From Alistipes sp. (GTDB lineage Bacteria; Bacteroidota; Bacteroidia; Bacteroidales; Rikenellaceae), in the NCBI GenBank assembly GCA_017380955.1, contig JAFOCZ010000045.1:1-10555 (forward strand): a stretch of DNA of 10,555 bases, written 5' to 3'. Positions 1 through 7,928 of this stretch are shown here, piece by piece. A program made the position numbers and the translations under genes. Numbering within the stretch: position 1 is the stretch's first letter; every line of letters begins with the position of its first letter. The notes below the pieces were generated by a model that searched no databases, was not told the origin of the DNA, and saw only the letters and a list, made by a program, of their open reading frames with translations.

Positions 1-2676
1 AGCGTTGTCGATATTAGTCTTGATATCACGCTTAGGATAGAGACCAATGTACTCACGGATACGGTCGAAGATAACCACTGTATCGTTGATAGAGTAACCG
101 ATGATAGTCAAGATAGCAGCGATGAATGCCTGGTTAACCTCGAGGTTGAAAGGCATTACTGCGTACAACATTGAGAAGATACCGATAACGAGGATAGCGT
201 TGTGCACCAAGGCTGCTGTAGCACCCAAAGCCCACTGCCAACGACGGAAACGGATAGCGATGTAGATACCGATAGCCACCAACGCGATAAGACAAGCGAT
301 GAATGAGTTTACGGTCATCTCAGAAGAGATAGACTCGCTAACCTGCTCTGAAGATGCGATACCCCACTGTGCGATGCCATCACCTGCAGTACGGAACTCG
401 TTGAAGCCGAAGTCCTCGATAGTGAAATACTTGTCCAAAGCCTGGAACAACAAACGGTCTACAGCGTCGTTAGCCTCCTCGCCCTCGAGACCCTCAGGCT
501 GGTACTGTGTAACAACACGAATCTGGTTGTCAGCACCAAACTGCTTTACCTCGATAGAAGAGTTTGCAGCGTCAGCAACAGACTCGAAAGTCTGCTCGAG
601 GCTTGCACGAACATCCTCAACGTTTACAGTCTCGTTGAACTTAACAACGTATGAGCGACCACCTGTGAACTCTACGCCCTGGTTAAGACCGATGGTGAAG
701 AGTGAGATGAACGATGCTACGATAAGCGCACCTGATACTACATAAGAGTACTTACGCTTAGAGATGAAACTGAACTTAACATTCTGCAAGAAGTTCTCAG
801 TCATCTTTGTAGAGAACTTGAGTTCACCCTTACGCTCTACACGAGTCTCGATAAGGAGACGTGTGATGAAGATAGCGCAGAACAACGATGTGATGATACC
901 AAGCACCAAAGTTGTTGCGAAGCCCTTAACAGGACCTGTACCGAAGTAGAAGAGAACAACACCGGTGATGATGGTAGTAAGGTTACCGTCGATGATCGCT
1001 GAGTAAGCGTTAGAGAAACCATCCTTGATAGCAAGAGCAAGACCCTTACCAGCACGCAACTCCTCCTTGATACGCTCGAAGATGATAACGTTAGCATCCA
1101 CAGCCATACCCATAGTAAGTACGATACCTGCGATACCTGGCAATGTCAACACAGCGCCGAATGATACCAACACACCGAAGAGCAACAATACGTTGCAGAT
1201 GAGGGCGATGTTAGCATACCAACCAGCACGGTTGTAGAAGAATGCTACATAAAGCAACACAAGGCAGAATGCCAATGCGAATGAGATCAAACCAGCGTTG
1301 ATAGACTGCTGACCGAGTGATGGACCAACAACCTCTGAGTAGATGATTGTTGCAGGTGCTGGAGACTTACCTGAACTAAGAACGTTAGCCAAGTCCTCAG
1401 CCTCCTGAGCAGAGAAGTTACCTGTGATAGATGAAGAGCCACCATCGATACGGCCGTTTACGCGTGGTGCTGAGTATACGTAGTTATCCAAAACGATAGC
1501 GATAGAGCGACCTACGTTAGCACCTGTGATGTTACCCCACTCGATTGCAGTCTTAGAGTCCATAGTCATAGATACCTCGAAACCACCATACTGGCCACCC
1601 TGAGCGCGTGCAGAGGTGATACCTGAGCCATCCAATACTGGGAGCATAGCACCATCCTTACCCTTCAAAGCATAGAGGAGGAATACACCCTTTGAACTAT
1701 CCAAAGAACTCTTGTTTGACCACGCAAGTTTCACATCTGCAGGAATCAACGCGTCAACACCCTCGATAGCGAGGTACTCGTTGATACGCTGGATGTTAGA
1801 CTTGTCAGCAGCAGCAACGATAGGCTCACCAACGTTGAAAGTCATTGTAGAGCCATCAGCGCCCATTGCAGGGTAAGATGTCATAAGCATCTCGCTGAGT
1901 GGAGTGAGGCTAACCTCAGTCTCATCCTCGCCCTGTGCCAAGAGGTAGTCACGAACAACAGCATCAGCGTTTACGAACAATGTCTCCATCACGGTGTTAA
2001 CATCGTCGTTCTGGCATACTGTCCAGAACTCGAGGTTAGCAGTAGATGCCAACAACTTGCTCACACGCTCTGGCTCCTTAACACCTGGCAACTCAACCAT
2101 AATACGGTTTGTACCTGCTACAGGCTGGATGTTTGGCTGTACAACACCAAGAAGGTCGATACGTGTAGCCAACACCTCGTTCATCTTAGCCACAGAACCT
2201 GTGATGTGCTCGTTGAGATCCTTTGCTACAGCAGCCTTATCCTCGGTGCCATAGATAGCCATAAGATCCTCAGCCGAGAGTGCTGCAACATATGCATCAA
2301 CAACTGCTGCTGAAGACTCCAACTTTGAAGCCTCGCGGAGTGCTGCCTCGATGCTGTCGCGAAGAAGGTTGTTTGACGCTACAGCGATGTCGTTGTAGGC
2401 GTTTGTGCGGATAACATCCTCAGCCTTGATCTCGAGCATCACGTTCATACCGCCCTTGAGGTCAAGACCCAAGTTCAACTCCTTCTCCTTGCACTCGCCG
2501 TATGTATATCCCATATACACACTCTTGTCCCACTGCTCATCGAGATAAGCCTGTGGGTTCTCCTGCTTAGCAGCCTCTGCCTCTACGTGACGTGTCACGA
2601 AGGTGAATGAGAGCTGCCAAATGCTGGCAATACCTAAAAGCACTGCCAACCACTTGATAATACCTTTACTCTGCAT
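1..2676 (-). CDS. secDF: Protein translocase subunit SecDF (SecD-SecF fusion), 3' end cut by window edge
   Basis: SecDF is an inner-membrane accessory of SecYEG that uses the proton motive force to pull exported proteins through the translocon. I translated 892 codons from the ATG at 2676 to the left edge with no stop. An N-terminal membrane helix (about residues 6-26) is followed by LDLKGG (about 71-76), a large periplasmic P1 region, and the SecD membrane signature TMGMAVDANVIIFERI (about 521-536). SecF begins near 635, with FTGGRS near 670 and its signature SINDTVVIFDRI near 862-873. Both halves are in one frame, the fused form usual in Bacteroidetes. The family is typically near 1000 residues, so roughly the last 100, including SecF's final helices, lie outside. 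No strong Shine-Dalgarno site precedes the start, as is normal for this phylum. A promoter of its own lies about 110-140 bases upstream. It acts on Sec substrates such as the neighbouring fucosidase, but that link is general, not specific. Confidence 0.97.
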   Translation of the reverse strand, partial: MQSKGIIKWLAVLLGIASIWQLSFTFVTRHVEAEAAKQENPQAYLDEQWDKSVYMGYTYGECKEKELNLGLDLKGGMNVMLEIKAEDVIRTNAYNDIAVASNNLLRDSIEAALREASKLESSAAVVDAYVAALSAEDLMAIYGTEDKAAVAKDLNEHITGSVAKMNEVLATRIDLLGVVQPNIQPVAGTNRIMVELPGVKEPERVSKLLASTANLEFWTVCQNDDVNTVMETLFVNADAVVRDYLLAQGEDETEVSLTPLSEMLMTSYPAMGADGSTMTFNVGEPIVAAADKSNIQRINEYLAIEGVDALIPADVKLAWSNKSSLDSSKGVFLLYALKGKDGAMLPVLDGSGITSARAQGGQYGGFEVSMTMDSKTAIEWGNITGANVGRSIAIVLDNYVYSAPRVNGRIDGGSSSITGNFSAQEAEDLANVLSSGKSPAPATIIYSEVVGPSLGQQSINAGLISFALAFCLVLLYVAFFYNRAGWYANIALICNVLLLFGVLVSFGAVLTLPGIAGIVLTMGMAVDANVIIFERIKEELRAGKGLALAIKDGFSNAYSAIIDGNLTTIITGVVLFYFGTGPVKGFATTLVLGIITSLFCAIFITRLLIETRVERKGELKFSTKMTENFLQNVKFSFISKRKYSYVVSGALIVASFISLFTIGLNQGVEFTGGRSYVVKFNETVNVEDVRASLEQTFESVADAANSSIEVKQFGADNQIRVVTQYQPEGLEGEEANDAVDRLLFQALDKYFTIEDFGFNEFRTAGDGIAQWGIASSEQVSESISSEMTVNSFIACLIALVAIGIYIAIRFRRWQWALGATAALVHNAILVIGIFSMLYAVMPFNLEVNQAFIAAILTIIGYSINDTVVIFDRIREYIGLYPKRDIKTNIDNA

Positions 2677-2769
2677 TGTTTAAAAGTTTAATTATTTGTT
2701 AGTTTATATGATTTTTACGTCAATCGTCGTAGCAATCAACATTATAGCACGCATCTTGCATACGCAAAC

Positions 2770-2784
2770 GCGCGATTAACGCGC
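2770..2784. promoter_or_regulatory. Dyad GCGCG-N5-CGCGC at the secDF transcription start
   Basis: A perfect 5-bp inverted repeat with a 5-base centre (ATTAA) touches the -7 box of the secDF promoter at 2784 and spans the expected start of transcription. It could be an operator, or a hairpin at the extreme 5' end of the secDF transcript. It is short, so chance is a fair alternative. Confidence 0.3.
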
Positions 2785-2814
2785 AAAGATAACAAAAAAA
2801 TCGCAATCCACAAA
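2784..2814 (-). promoter_or_regulatory. secDF promoter, Bacteroidetes type (TTTG-N19-TATCTTTG)
   Basis: On the minus strand TTTG at 2814-2811 is followed after exactly 19 bases by TATCTTTG at 2791-2784. This matches the -33/-7 consensus TTTG / TAnnTTTG read by the primary sigma factor of Bacteroidetes. Transcription should start a few bases beyond 2784, giving a leader of about 100 bases before the secDF ATG. The -33 box lies in the loop of the fucosidase terminator. Confidence 0.8.
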
Positions 2815-2827
2815 CGTGAACTGCGAT
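2794..2827 (-). terminator. Rho-independent terminator after the fucosidase gene
   Basis: Read on the minus strand, a 12-bp stem (2827-2816 with 2811-2800, including two G-U pairs) closes a 4-base loop, GTTT, and is followed directly by a run of T residues (2799-2794). It begins 42 bases past the fucosidase stop and would end the lepA-fucosidase transcript. It overlaps the secDF promoter almost completely. Confidence 0.85.
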
Positions 2828-2869
2828 AAATTTCAAGATTTTAGAACTATAATTTATGCTCCGAGGGCA

Positions 2870-4174
2870 TTACTTGGTGGTTACCTCGATGACATAATCT
2901 GTCGCTGGCGACAACTTACCGAGGTTGAGAACAACACCCTTTGCCACCTTCTGGAACTTAACAGGCTCGCCAGACACAAATGCCTTGGCGCTCACAACCT
3001 TGCAATCGAGAGGCAAGTAGAGCATCTCATCCTCCAACTCGAAGATGTGGACATAGAGTTTGTCGCCCTTGCGTGTTGTGCAACCCCACTGCTGCTGCTT
3101 GACGTCACCAGCCTCGGTGCCATAGATAGTCTCGCCATATACCGCGAGCCACTCACCCATAGCCTTCAAACGCTCCAACGCTGCTGCTGGCAACTCACCA
3201 TTAGCCTGAGGGCCTACGTTGAGAAGAAGGTTTGCACCCTTACCCGCAGCGCTCACGAGGTAGCGAATGAGGGTCTCAGGAGACTTATAGTTCTGATCTA
3301 TAATCTTATAGCCCCACATACCGTTCATAGTCTGGCAGGTCTCCAAAGGCAGACGGCTGATATCCTGACCCGACAAGCCGTGGGTGTTCTCACCAGGAAG
3401 GTCACGCTCGAAAATCTGGATATCCTCACCCTCGAAAGGTGTGATATGGTGGTTGTTGGCAATGAGACACGATGGCTGCAACTTGTGAATCATAGCATAC
3501 TGCTCGTCGAGTTGCCAGTTGAAAGGTGTCTTATCCTCGTCGTGATCCCACAAACCATCAAACCATATAGCGCCAATAGGGCCATAGTTTGTAAGAAGTT
3601 CGGTAACCTGACGATTCATAAAGTCGTAGTAGTGAGCCCAGTCAATCTTCGACTCATCACGACCTGTGACGTTGCGCGCTGTGCGACCTCGTGGGTAGTC
3701 ATCACGCAACCAGTCGATGTGTGAGTAGTAGAAGTGGAGTTTTATGCCGTGCTTCTGGCAAGCATCCGCCAACTCCTTGACAACATCACGACCAAATGGC
3801 GTAGCGTCGACGATGTTGAACTCCGACTGCTCGGTATCCCACATCGAGAAGCCATCGTGGTGACGTGTTGTGAAGCAGATATACTTAGCACCAGCATCCT
3901 TGATAGCCTTCACCCACTCATCGGCATTGAAACGATGAGGGTAGAAAGCATCGGCAGCCTTGGCATACTCATCGCGGTTGAGACCCGCATTCTGCATATA
4001 CCACTCGCCCTGTGCAAACATACTGTAGATACCCCAATGAAGGAAGATACCAAAACGAGCATCGGCAAACTCCTCGCGAGCCTTAATATTCTCTGGCGTA
4101 GGCTGATACCACTGGGCCGATAGTGACACTGCAGAGAGAAGCATCACCGCCGCCAATAATGTTTTCTTTATCAT
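2870..4174 (-). CDS. Secreted alpha-L-fucosidase, glycoside hydrolase family 29
   Basis: This enzyme should remove terminal alpha-L-fucose from glycans by the retaining mechanism of GH29, most likely in the periplasm. The 434-residue product opens with a type I signal peptide (residues 1-20, cut expected after SLSA, before Q21) and has no lipobox cysteine. GH29 barrel motifs follow: FGIFLHWGIYS (41-51), FTTRHHDGF (101-109) and AIWFDG (202-207). By family analogy D206 is the nucleophile, and the acid/base is probably among E248, E250 and E256, which I cannot settle without an alignment. A barrel closing motif NLLLNVGP (315-322) and a short C-terminal beta domain follow. There is no F5/8 or CBM appendage. 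The start is supported by the signal peptide and an AAAAAGG site seven bases upstream. It sits 23 bases after lepA, presumably co-transcribed. No SusC/SusD genes adjoin it in this window, so no fucose-utilisation locus is visible. Subfamily and linkage preference are not determinable here. Confidence 0.94.
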   Translation of the reverse strand: MIKKTLLAAVMLLSAVSLSAQWYQPTPENIKAREEFADARFGIFLHWGIYSMFAQGEWYMQNAGLNRDEYAKAADAFYPHRFNADEWVKAIKDAGAKYICFTTRHHDGFSMWDTEQSEFNIVDATPFGRDVVKELADACQKHGIKLHFYYSHIDWLRDDYPRGRTARNVTGRDESKIDWAHYYDFMNRQVTELLTNYGPIGAIWFDGLWDHDEDKTPFNWQLDEQYAMIHKLQPSCLIANNHHITPFEGEDIQIFERDLPGENTHGLSGQDISRLPLETCQTMNGMWGYKIIDQNYKSPETLIRYLVSAAGKGANLLLNVGPQANGELPAAALERLKAMGEWLAVYGETIYGTEAGDVKQQQWGCTTRKGDKLYVHIFELEDEMLYLPLDCKVVSAKAFVSGEPVKFQKVAKGVVLNLGKLSPATDYVIEVTTK

Positions 4175-4181
4175 AGGTTAA

Positions 4182-4188
4182 CCTTTTT
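4182..4188 (-). promoter_or_regulatory. Shine-Dalgarno-like site of the fucosidase gene
   Basis: AAAAAGG lies seven bases before the fucosidase ATG, inside the 23-base gap after lepA. Such a site is uncommon at the other starts here, and it suits translation of an internal operon gene. It overlaps the palindrome GGTTAACC (4176-4183). Confidence 0.45.
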
Positions 4189-4197
4189 CGCAATGAA

Positions 4198-5988
4198 TTA
4201 ATCCATCTTAAGCACTGCAAGGAACGCCGACTGTGGCACCTGCACTGAGCCCACCTGACGCATACGCTTCTTACCAGCCTTCTGCTTCTCGAGAAGTTTA
4301 CGCTTACGCGAGATATCACCACCATAACACTTGGCAGTTACATCCTTACGCACAGCCTTAACAGTCTCGCGGGCGATAATCTTAGCACCGATAGCCGCCT
4401 GGATGGCAATATCGAACTGCTGGCGTGGGATAAGTTCCTTCAACTTCTCACACATCTTACGACCGAAGTCGTAGGCGTGGTCGGCATAGATGAGTGACGA
4501 CAAGGCATCCACAGGCTCGCCATTGAGGAGGATATCCAACTTAGCGAGTTTCGACACCTGGTAGCCGGTACGGTGGTAGTCGAATGAGGCATAACCCTTT
4601 GAGATACTCTTCAACTTATCGTAGAAGTCGAAGACAATCTCCGAGAGTGGCATCTCGAAGTTCACCTCCACACGATCCTGGGTGATGAAGGTCTGATTCT
4701 TCATAACACCACGCTTGTCGATGCATAGTTTCAGCACGTTGCCGAGGAAGTCGGACTTTGTGATAATCTGCGCAAGGATATATGGCTCCTCAATCTTTGC
4801 AACCTTGGTAATCTCGGGGAGTCCCGAAGGGTTGTGCACCTCGAGTTCCTCACCCTGGGTGGTTGTGATGTGGTAGGATACGTTAGGCACTGTGGTGATA
4901 ACATCCATATCGAACTCACGATATAGGCGCTCCTGGATAATCTCCATATGGAGGAGACCCAAGAAACCGCAACGGAAACCAAAGCCCAACGCCAACGAAC
5001 TCTCAGGCTCGAACGTGAGCGATGCATCGTTGAGTTTCAACTTCTCGAGCGAGGCACGCAAATCCTCGTACTGGTCTGCCTCGACGGGATATACACCGGC
5101 GAAGACCATAGGCTTCACATCCTCGAAACCTGCGATAGCCTCCAACGCTGGGTTGGCAACAGAGGTGATGGTATCACCCACCTTCACATCCGTAGAGTTC
5201 TTGATACCCGAGCAGATATATCCTACGTCGCCCGCCTTAATCTCGTCGCGAGCCACCATCTTCAACTTGAGAACACCAATCTCATCGGCATCATACTCGC
5301 TGCCGGTGTTGAAGAACTTAACGTGCTCGCCCTTGCGGATAGTACCATTGAAGACACGGAAGTAGGCGATGACACCACGGAATGGGTTGAACACCGAGTC
5401 GAAGATAAGAGCCTGGAGTGGTGCGTTCTCATCACCCTGAGGAGCAGGAACACGCTCCACGATAGCCTCAAGCACCTCCTCAACACCCAAACCTGTCTTA
5501 CCCGATGCCAGGAGGATATCCTCGTCCTTGCATCCGATAAGGTCGATAATCTGATCCTTAACCTCGTCGATCATAGCCGACTCGCAGTCGATCTTGTTGA
5601 GCACAGGGATAATCTCAAGATCCTGACCCAAAGCAAGGTAGAGGTTTGAGATTGTCTGCGCCTGGATACCCTGTGTGGCATCCACAACAAGCAACGCACC
5701 CTCGCACGAGGCGATAGCACGCGACACCTCGTAAGAAAAGTCGACGTGTCCTGGGGTGTCGATAAGGTTGAGTGTGTATGTCTGGCCATCCTTCGCCTTG
5801 TACTCCATCTGAATGGCGTGGCTCTTGATGGTGATACCCTTCTCGCGCTCGAGATCCATATCATCGAGTACCTGAGCCTGCATCTCGCGTTGATTCAGCG
5901 TGTTAGTCTTCTCCAAAAGACGGTCAGCAAGCGTACTCTTACCGTGGTCGATGTGTGCAATAATGCAAAAGTTACGTATGTTCTTCAT
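4198..5988 (-). CDS. lepA: Elongation factor 4 (LepA), ribosome-associated GTPase
   Basis: LepA/EF4 is a translational GTPase that binds the ribosome, is associated with back-translocation of stalled complexes, and affects initiation and 30S biogenesis. The product from 5988 has 596 residues, the usual family length. It begins MKNIRNFCIIAHIDHGKST, placing the G1 loop at about residues 11-19. EREKGITIKS (switch I), DTPGHVDF (G3), NKID (G4) and ASGKTG (G5 region) follow. The C-terminal tail contains the EF4-specific stretch CYGGDISRKRKLLEKQKAGKK, which separates it from EF-G. The same frame extends upstream to an ATG at 6054, but that codon lies upstream of the promoter's -33 box, and the 22 extra residues are unlike any LepA, so I place the start at 5988. 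It leads a probable two-gene operon with the fucosidase. Confidence 0.98.
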   Translation of the reverse strand: MKNIRNFCIIAHIDHGKSTLADRLLEKTNTLNQREMQAQVLDDMDLEREKGITIKSHAIQMEYKAKDGQTYTLNLIDTPGHVDFSYEVSRAIASCEGALLVVDATQGIQAQTISNLYLALGQDLEIIPVLNKIDCESAMIDEVKDQIIDLIGCKDEDILLASGKTGLGVEEVLEAIVERVPAPQGDENAPLQALIFDSVFNPFRGVIAYFRVFNGTIRKGEHVKFFNTGSEYDADEIGVLKLKMVARDEIKAGDVGYICSGIKNSTDVKVGDTITSVANPALEAIAGFEDVKPMVFAGVYPVEADQYEDLRASLEKLKLNDASLTFEPESSLALGFGFRCGFLGLLHMEIIQERLYREFDMDVITTVPNVSYHITTTQGEELEVHNPSGLPEITKVAKIEEPYILAQIITKSDFLGNVLKLCIDKRGVMKNQTFITQDRVEVNFEMPLSEIVFDFYDKLKSISKGYASFDYHRTGYQVSKLAKLDILLNGEPVDALSSLIYADHAYDFGRKMCEKLKELIPRQQFDIAIQAAIGAKIIARETVKAVRKDVTAKCYGGDISRKRKLLEKQKAGKKRMRQVGSVQVPQSAFLAVLKMD

Positions 5989-6019
5989 CGTATGATGTTT
6001 ATTAATCCGAATTAACGCA

Positions 6020-6051
6020 CAAAGATACGAAAAAAATATGGAATTTTCAAA
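6020..6051 (-). promoter_or_regulatory. lepA promoter, Bacteroidetes type (TTTG-N20-TATCTTTG)
   Basis: On the minus strand TTTG at 6051-6048 is separated by 20 bases from TATCTTTG at 6027-6020, a full match to the Bacteroidetes consensus. The start of transcription should fall near 6013-6015, giving a leader of about 25 bases before the lepA ATG. The region from -7 onward matches the secDF promoter at 16 of 17 positions. It lies just past the stop of the upstream kinase-AAA gene, for which I see no clear hairpin terminator, so some readthrough into lepA is possible. Confidence 0.8.
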
Positions 6052-6069
6052 CACCGCAACTACAAAGCA

Positions 6070-7908
6070 TCACTCCTGCTGCACATTAAAACCAAGTTTG
6101 CGGCGTGGAGTGCGACTATTCTGACTATCGTAACGCTGGCGCATACGCTCATACTCTGCTATGTCATCCTTAGAGAGCGAACTGCGTGTGGCGGTAATCT
6201 GCGCAAGGAGTATAGCCTCGGAGAGTGGCACGTCGTCGATGGCTGCTGTGAGCGCCGCCTCGTTGACGATGTAGGCGATGTCGCTGGCAATGTAGCCCTC
6301 AGTCGCCGTGGCAAGGGTGTCGAGGTTGATAGCATCGTCGGTGTAGCGGCGACCGATGTTCAGGCGAAACAACTCCTTACGCGCCTCAGTATCAGGCATA
6401 TCGACATAGAGAATCTTGTCCATACGTCCTGTGCGCAACACCGCAGGGTCTATCTTCTCGGGGCGGTTTGTGGTGCCTATGACGAAGATACCACGATCGG
6501 AGCAGTTGTTGAGTTGGCTGAGGAACTCGTTGACCTCACCAGCGGAGAATTCGCTGTGCACCTCGGAGCGGTTGGGAATCATACCATCCAACTCATCGAA
6601 GCAGATGACCATAGGGGCTTTGGCGCGCGCCTCGGCGAAGAGTTCCGCAATCTTTCCCTGTGTGCCGTGGATATATGAACTTCCCAAATCCGATGCCTTG
6701 ACCATCTTGAAGTTCAACCCCGACTCCTCGGCAAACATCTCTGCCACAAAGGTTTTGCCACATCCCGGAGGACCATAGAGGAGCATACCGTTGGGGGCTT
6801 TGAGACCATAGCGCTCCGCCTTATCCTCGTTCTGCAACACAAACATCACATTGCGGCGCAACACGTTTTTCACATCCTCGAGGCCTGCCACGCGGTCGAG
6901 ACCTGTGCCCGGTAGTCGTGAGGTCTTAACACGCTTTTTGGTGCTCTTTGCAGGTTTTACAACGACACGAGCCTTGCGTCGTGAGGGGAGGCGCTTCTCA
7001 ATCTCCTCGCGGTAGGAGTCCATAAATATCTTACGCGCCTCACCGATTTTCTTACGCTCATCATCAATCTCCGACATATATATATTAAATACGTCATCGA
7101 GAGCCTCCAGCACCTCGTCGATAGTAGCAAAACGCTCCGCAGGGTCGAGGGCGAGGATACGGCGGAAGAAGTTGCGATACTTATCTTCGACTGTCGAGAG
7201 AGGGTTGTCACCATAGGTGCGGCGCAGCATCCTCACACGCGCCACCGACATACTCTTATTGGGCAACGACCAGGGCTCGAAGCCCGTAAGCATACGATAC
7301 ATCACCACACCAACGGAGAAGATATCGGTCTTTATGTCAAACCTACCCTCCAGAGCCTCGGGGGCGAGGTATACGGGGTTGAGACCCTCGATGCTACGAC
7401 CATTGGCAGGTGTTGCGAGGTTGCCGAGACCTATGAGCGTCAGGAGGCGTCTGCCATCCTGCTCACGCAGCACGATGTTGCGGGGGGTGATGTCGTTGTG
7501 GAGAATCGTGGGGTGCATATCGTGGAGATGCTTCAGGGCGCTGAGAATCTGACGCGCTATGCCCACAGCCTCGGGCCACTCATACTTCTTACCCTTGTCG
7601 AGAATGTCGCTCAGGCGCTCGCCATCGACGACCTCACGCACAAGATAGTGGAAATATTTGCCTCGGTGTGAGACCATACCCGAGTCGAGGACATTGGCGA
7701 TGCTCTTATCCGACATCGTGAGCATCTGGCTAATGCCATACTCCACGCTGCTTGCCACGCTCTCGATGCTAAAGAGTTTCATAAGCCCTCGCTTGCCGCT
7801 GGGTGTTGTGACCATATAACTCTCCGACCCACCGCCCTTTGTAGTCTTGAGATACTCGTTAACAAGATAGTTATTAACCACTTCGCCTACTTTCAACATC
7901 TTTCTCAT
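6070..7908 (-). CDS. Protein-kinase-like domain fused to an AAA ATPase; kinase half appears degenerate
   Basis: The 612-residue product has two modules. Residues about 10-275 have a Ser/Thr kinase fold: glycine-rich loop GGGSES (25-30), likely lysine K44 in GLMKLF, HNDITPRN (137-144) at the catalytic loop, LAPE (181-184), and DIFSVG (195-200). Three canonical positions are altered: HRD is HND, the loop lysine is T141, and the DFG aspartate is replaced (GLG, 160-162). A helical, then very basic linker (about 280-335) leads to one AAA module. It has Walker A GPPGCGKT (379-386), pore-loop-like SSYIHG (410-415), Walker B ICFDELD (435-441), sensor 1 GTTNRP (478-483), arginine fingers LRTGR (491-495), and GYIASDI (539-545) at sensor 2. 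No HExxH follows, so it is not an FtsH protease. There is no signal peptide or obvious membrane helix, so it should be cytoplasmic. A hexameric remodelling ATPase steered by a kinase-like binding domain is my inference, and the substrate is unknown. The ATG at 7899 (residue 4) is an alternative start. It is divergent from htpG. Confidence 0.92.
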   Translation of the reverse strand: MRKMLKVGEVVNNYLVNEYLKTTKGGGSESYMVTTPSGKRGLMKLFSIESVASSVEYGISQMLTMSDKSIANVLDSGMVSHRGKYFHYLVREVVDGERLSDILDKGKKYEWPEAVGIARQILSALKHLHDMHPTILHNDITPRNIVLREQDGRRLLTLIGLGNLATPANGRSIEGLNPVYLAPEALEGRFDIKTDIFSVGVVMYRMLTGFEPWSLPNKSMSVARVRMLRRTYGDNPLSTVEDKYRNFFRRILALDPAERFATIDEVLEALDDVFNIYMSEIDDERKKIGEARKIFMDSYREEIEKRLPSRRKARVVVKPAKSTKKRVKTSRLPGTGLDRVAGLEDVKNVLRRNVMFVLQNEDKAERYGLKAPNGMLLYGPPGCGKTFVAEMFAEESGLNFKMVKASDLGSSYIHGTQGKIAELFAEARAKAPMVICFDELDGMIPNRSEVHSEFSAGEVNEFLSQLNNCSDRGIFVIGTTNRPEKIDPAVLRTGRMDKILYVDMPDTEARKELFRLNIGRRYTDDAINLDTLATATEGYIASDIAYIVNEAALTAAIDDVPLSEAILLAQITATRSSLSKDDIAEYERMRQRYDSQNSRTPRRKLGFNVQQE

Positions 7909-7928
7909 ATCGTAAAATTTTTAATCTG

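Noticed and set aside
2816..3724. Plus-strand open frame of 302 codons
   Set aside because: It lies antisense to the fucosidase, starts inside the terminator, and has no family motif. The opposite strand has a signal peptide and GH29 motifs, so this is a shadow of biased codons.
2870..4174. Fucosidase considered as part of a polysaccharide utilisation locus
   Set aside because: No susC, susD, sulfatase or sensor gene adjoins it; the neighbours are lepA and secDF.
4948..5649. Plus-strand open frame of 233 codons inside lepA
   Set aside because: It is entirely antisense to conserved LepA sequence, with no motif of its own.
6070..6450. C-terminal part of the kinase-AAA protein considered as an FtsH-type metalloprotease
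   Set aside because: No HExxH zinc site follows the AAA module and there are no membrane helices at the N terminus.
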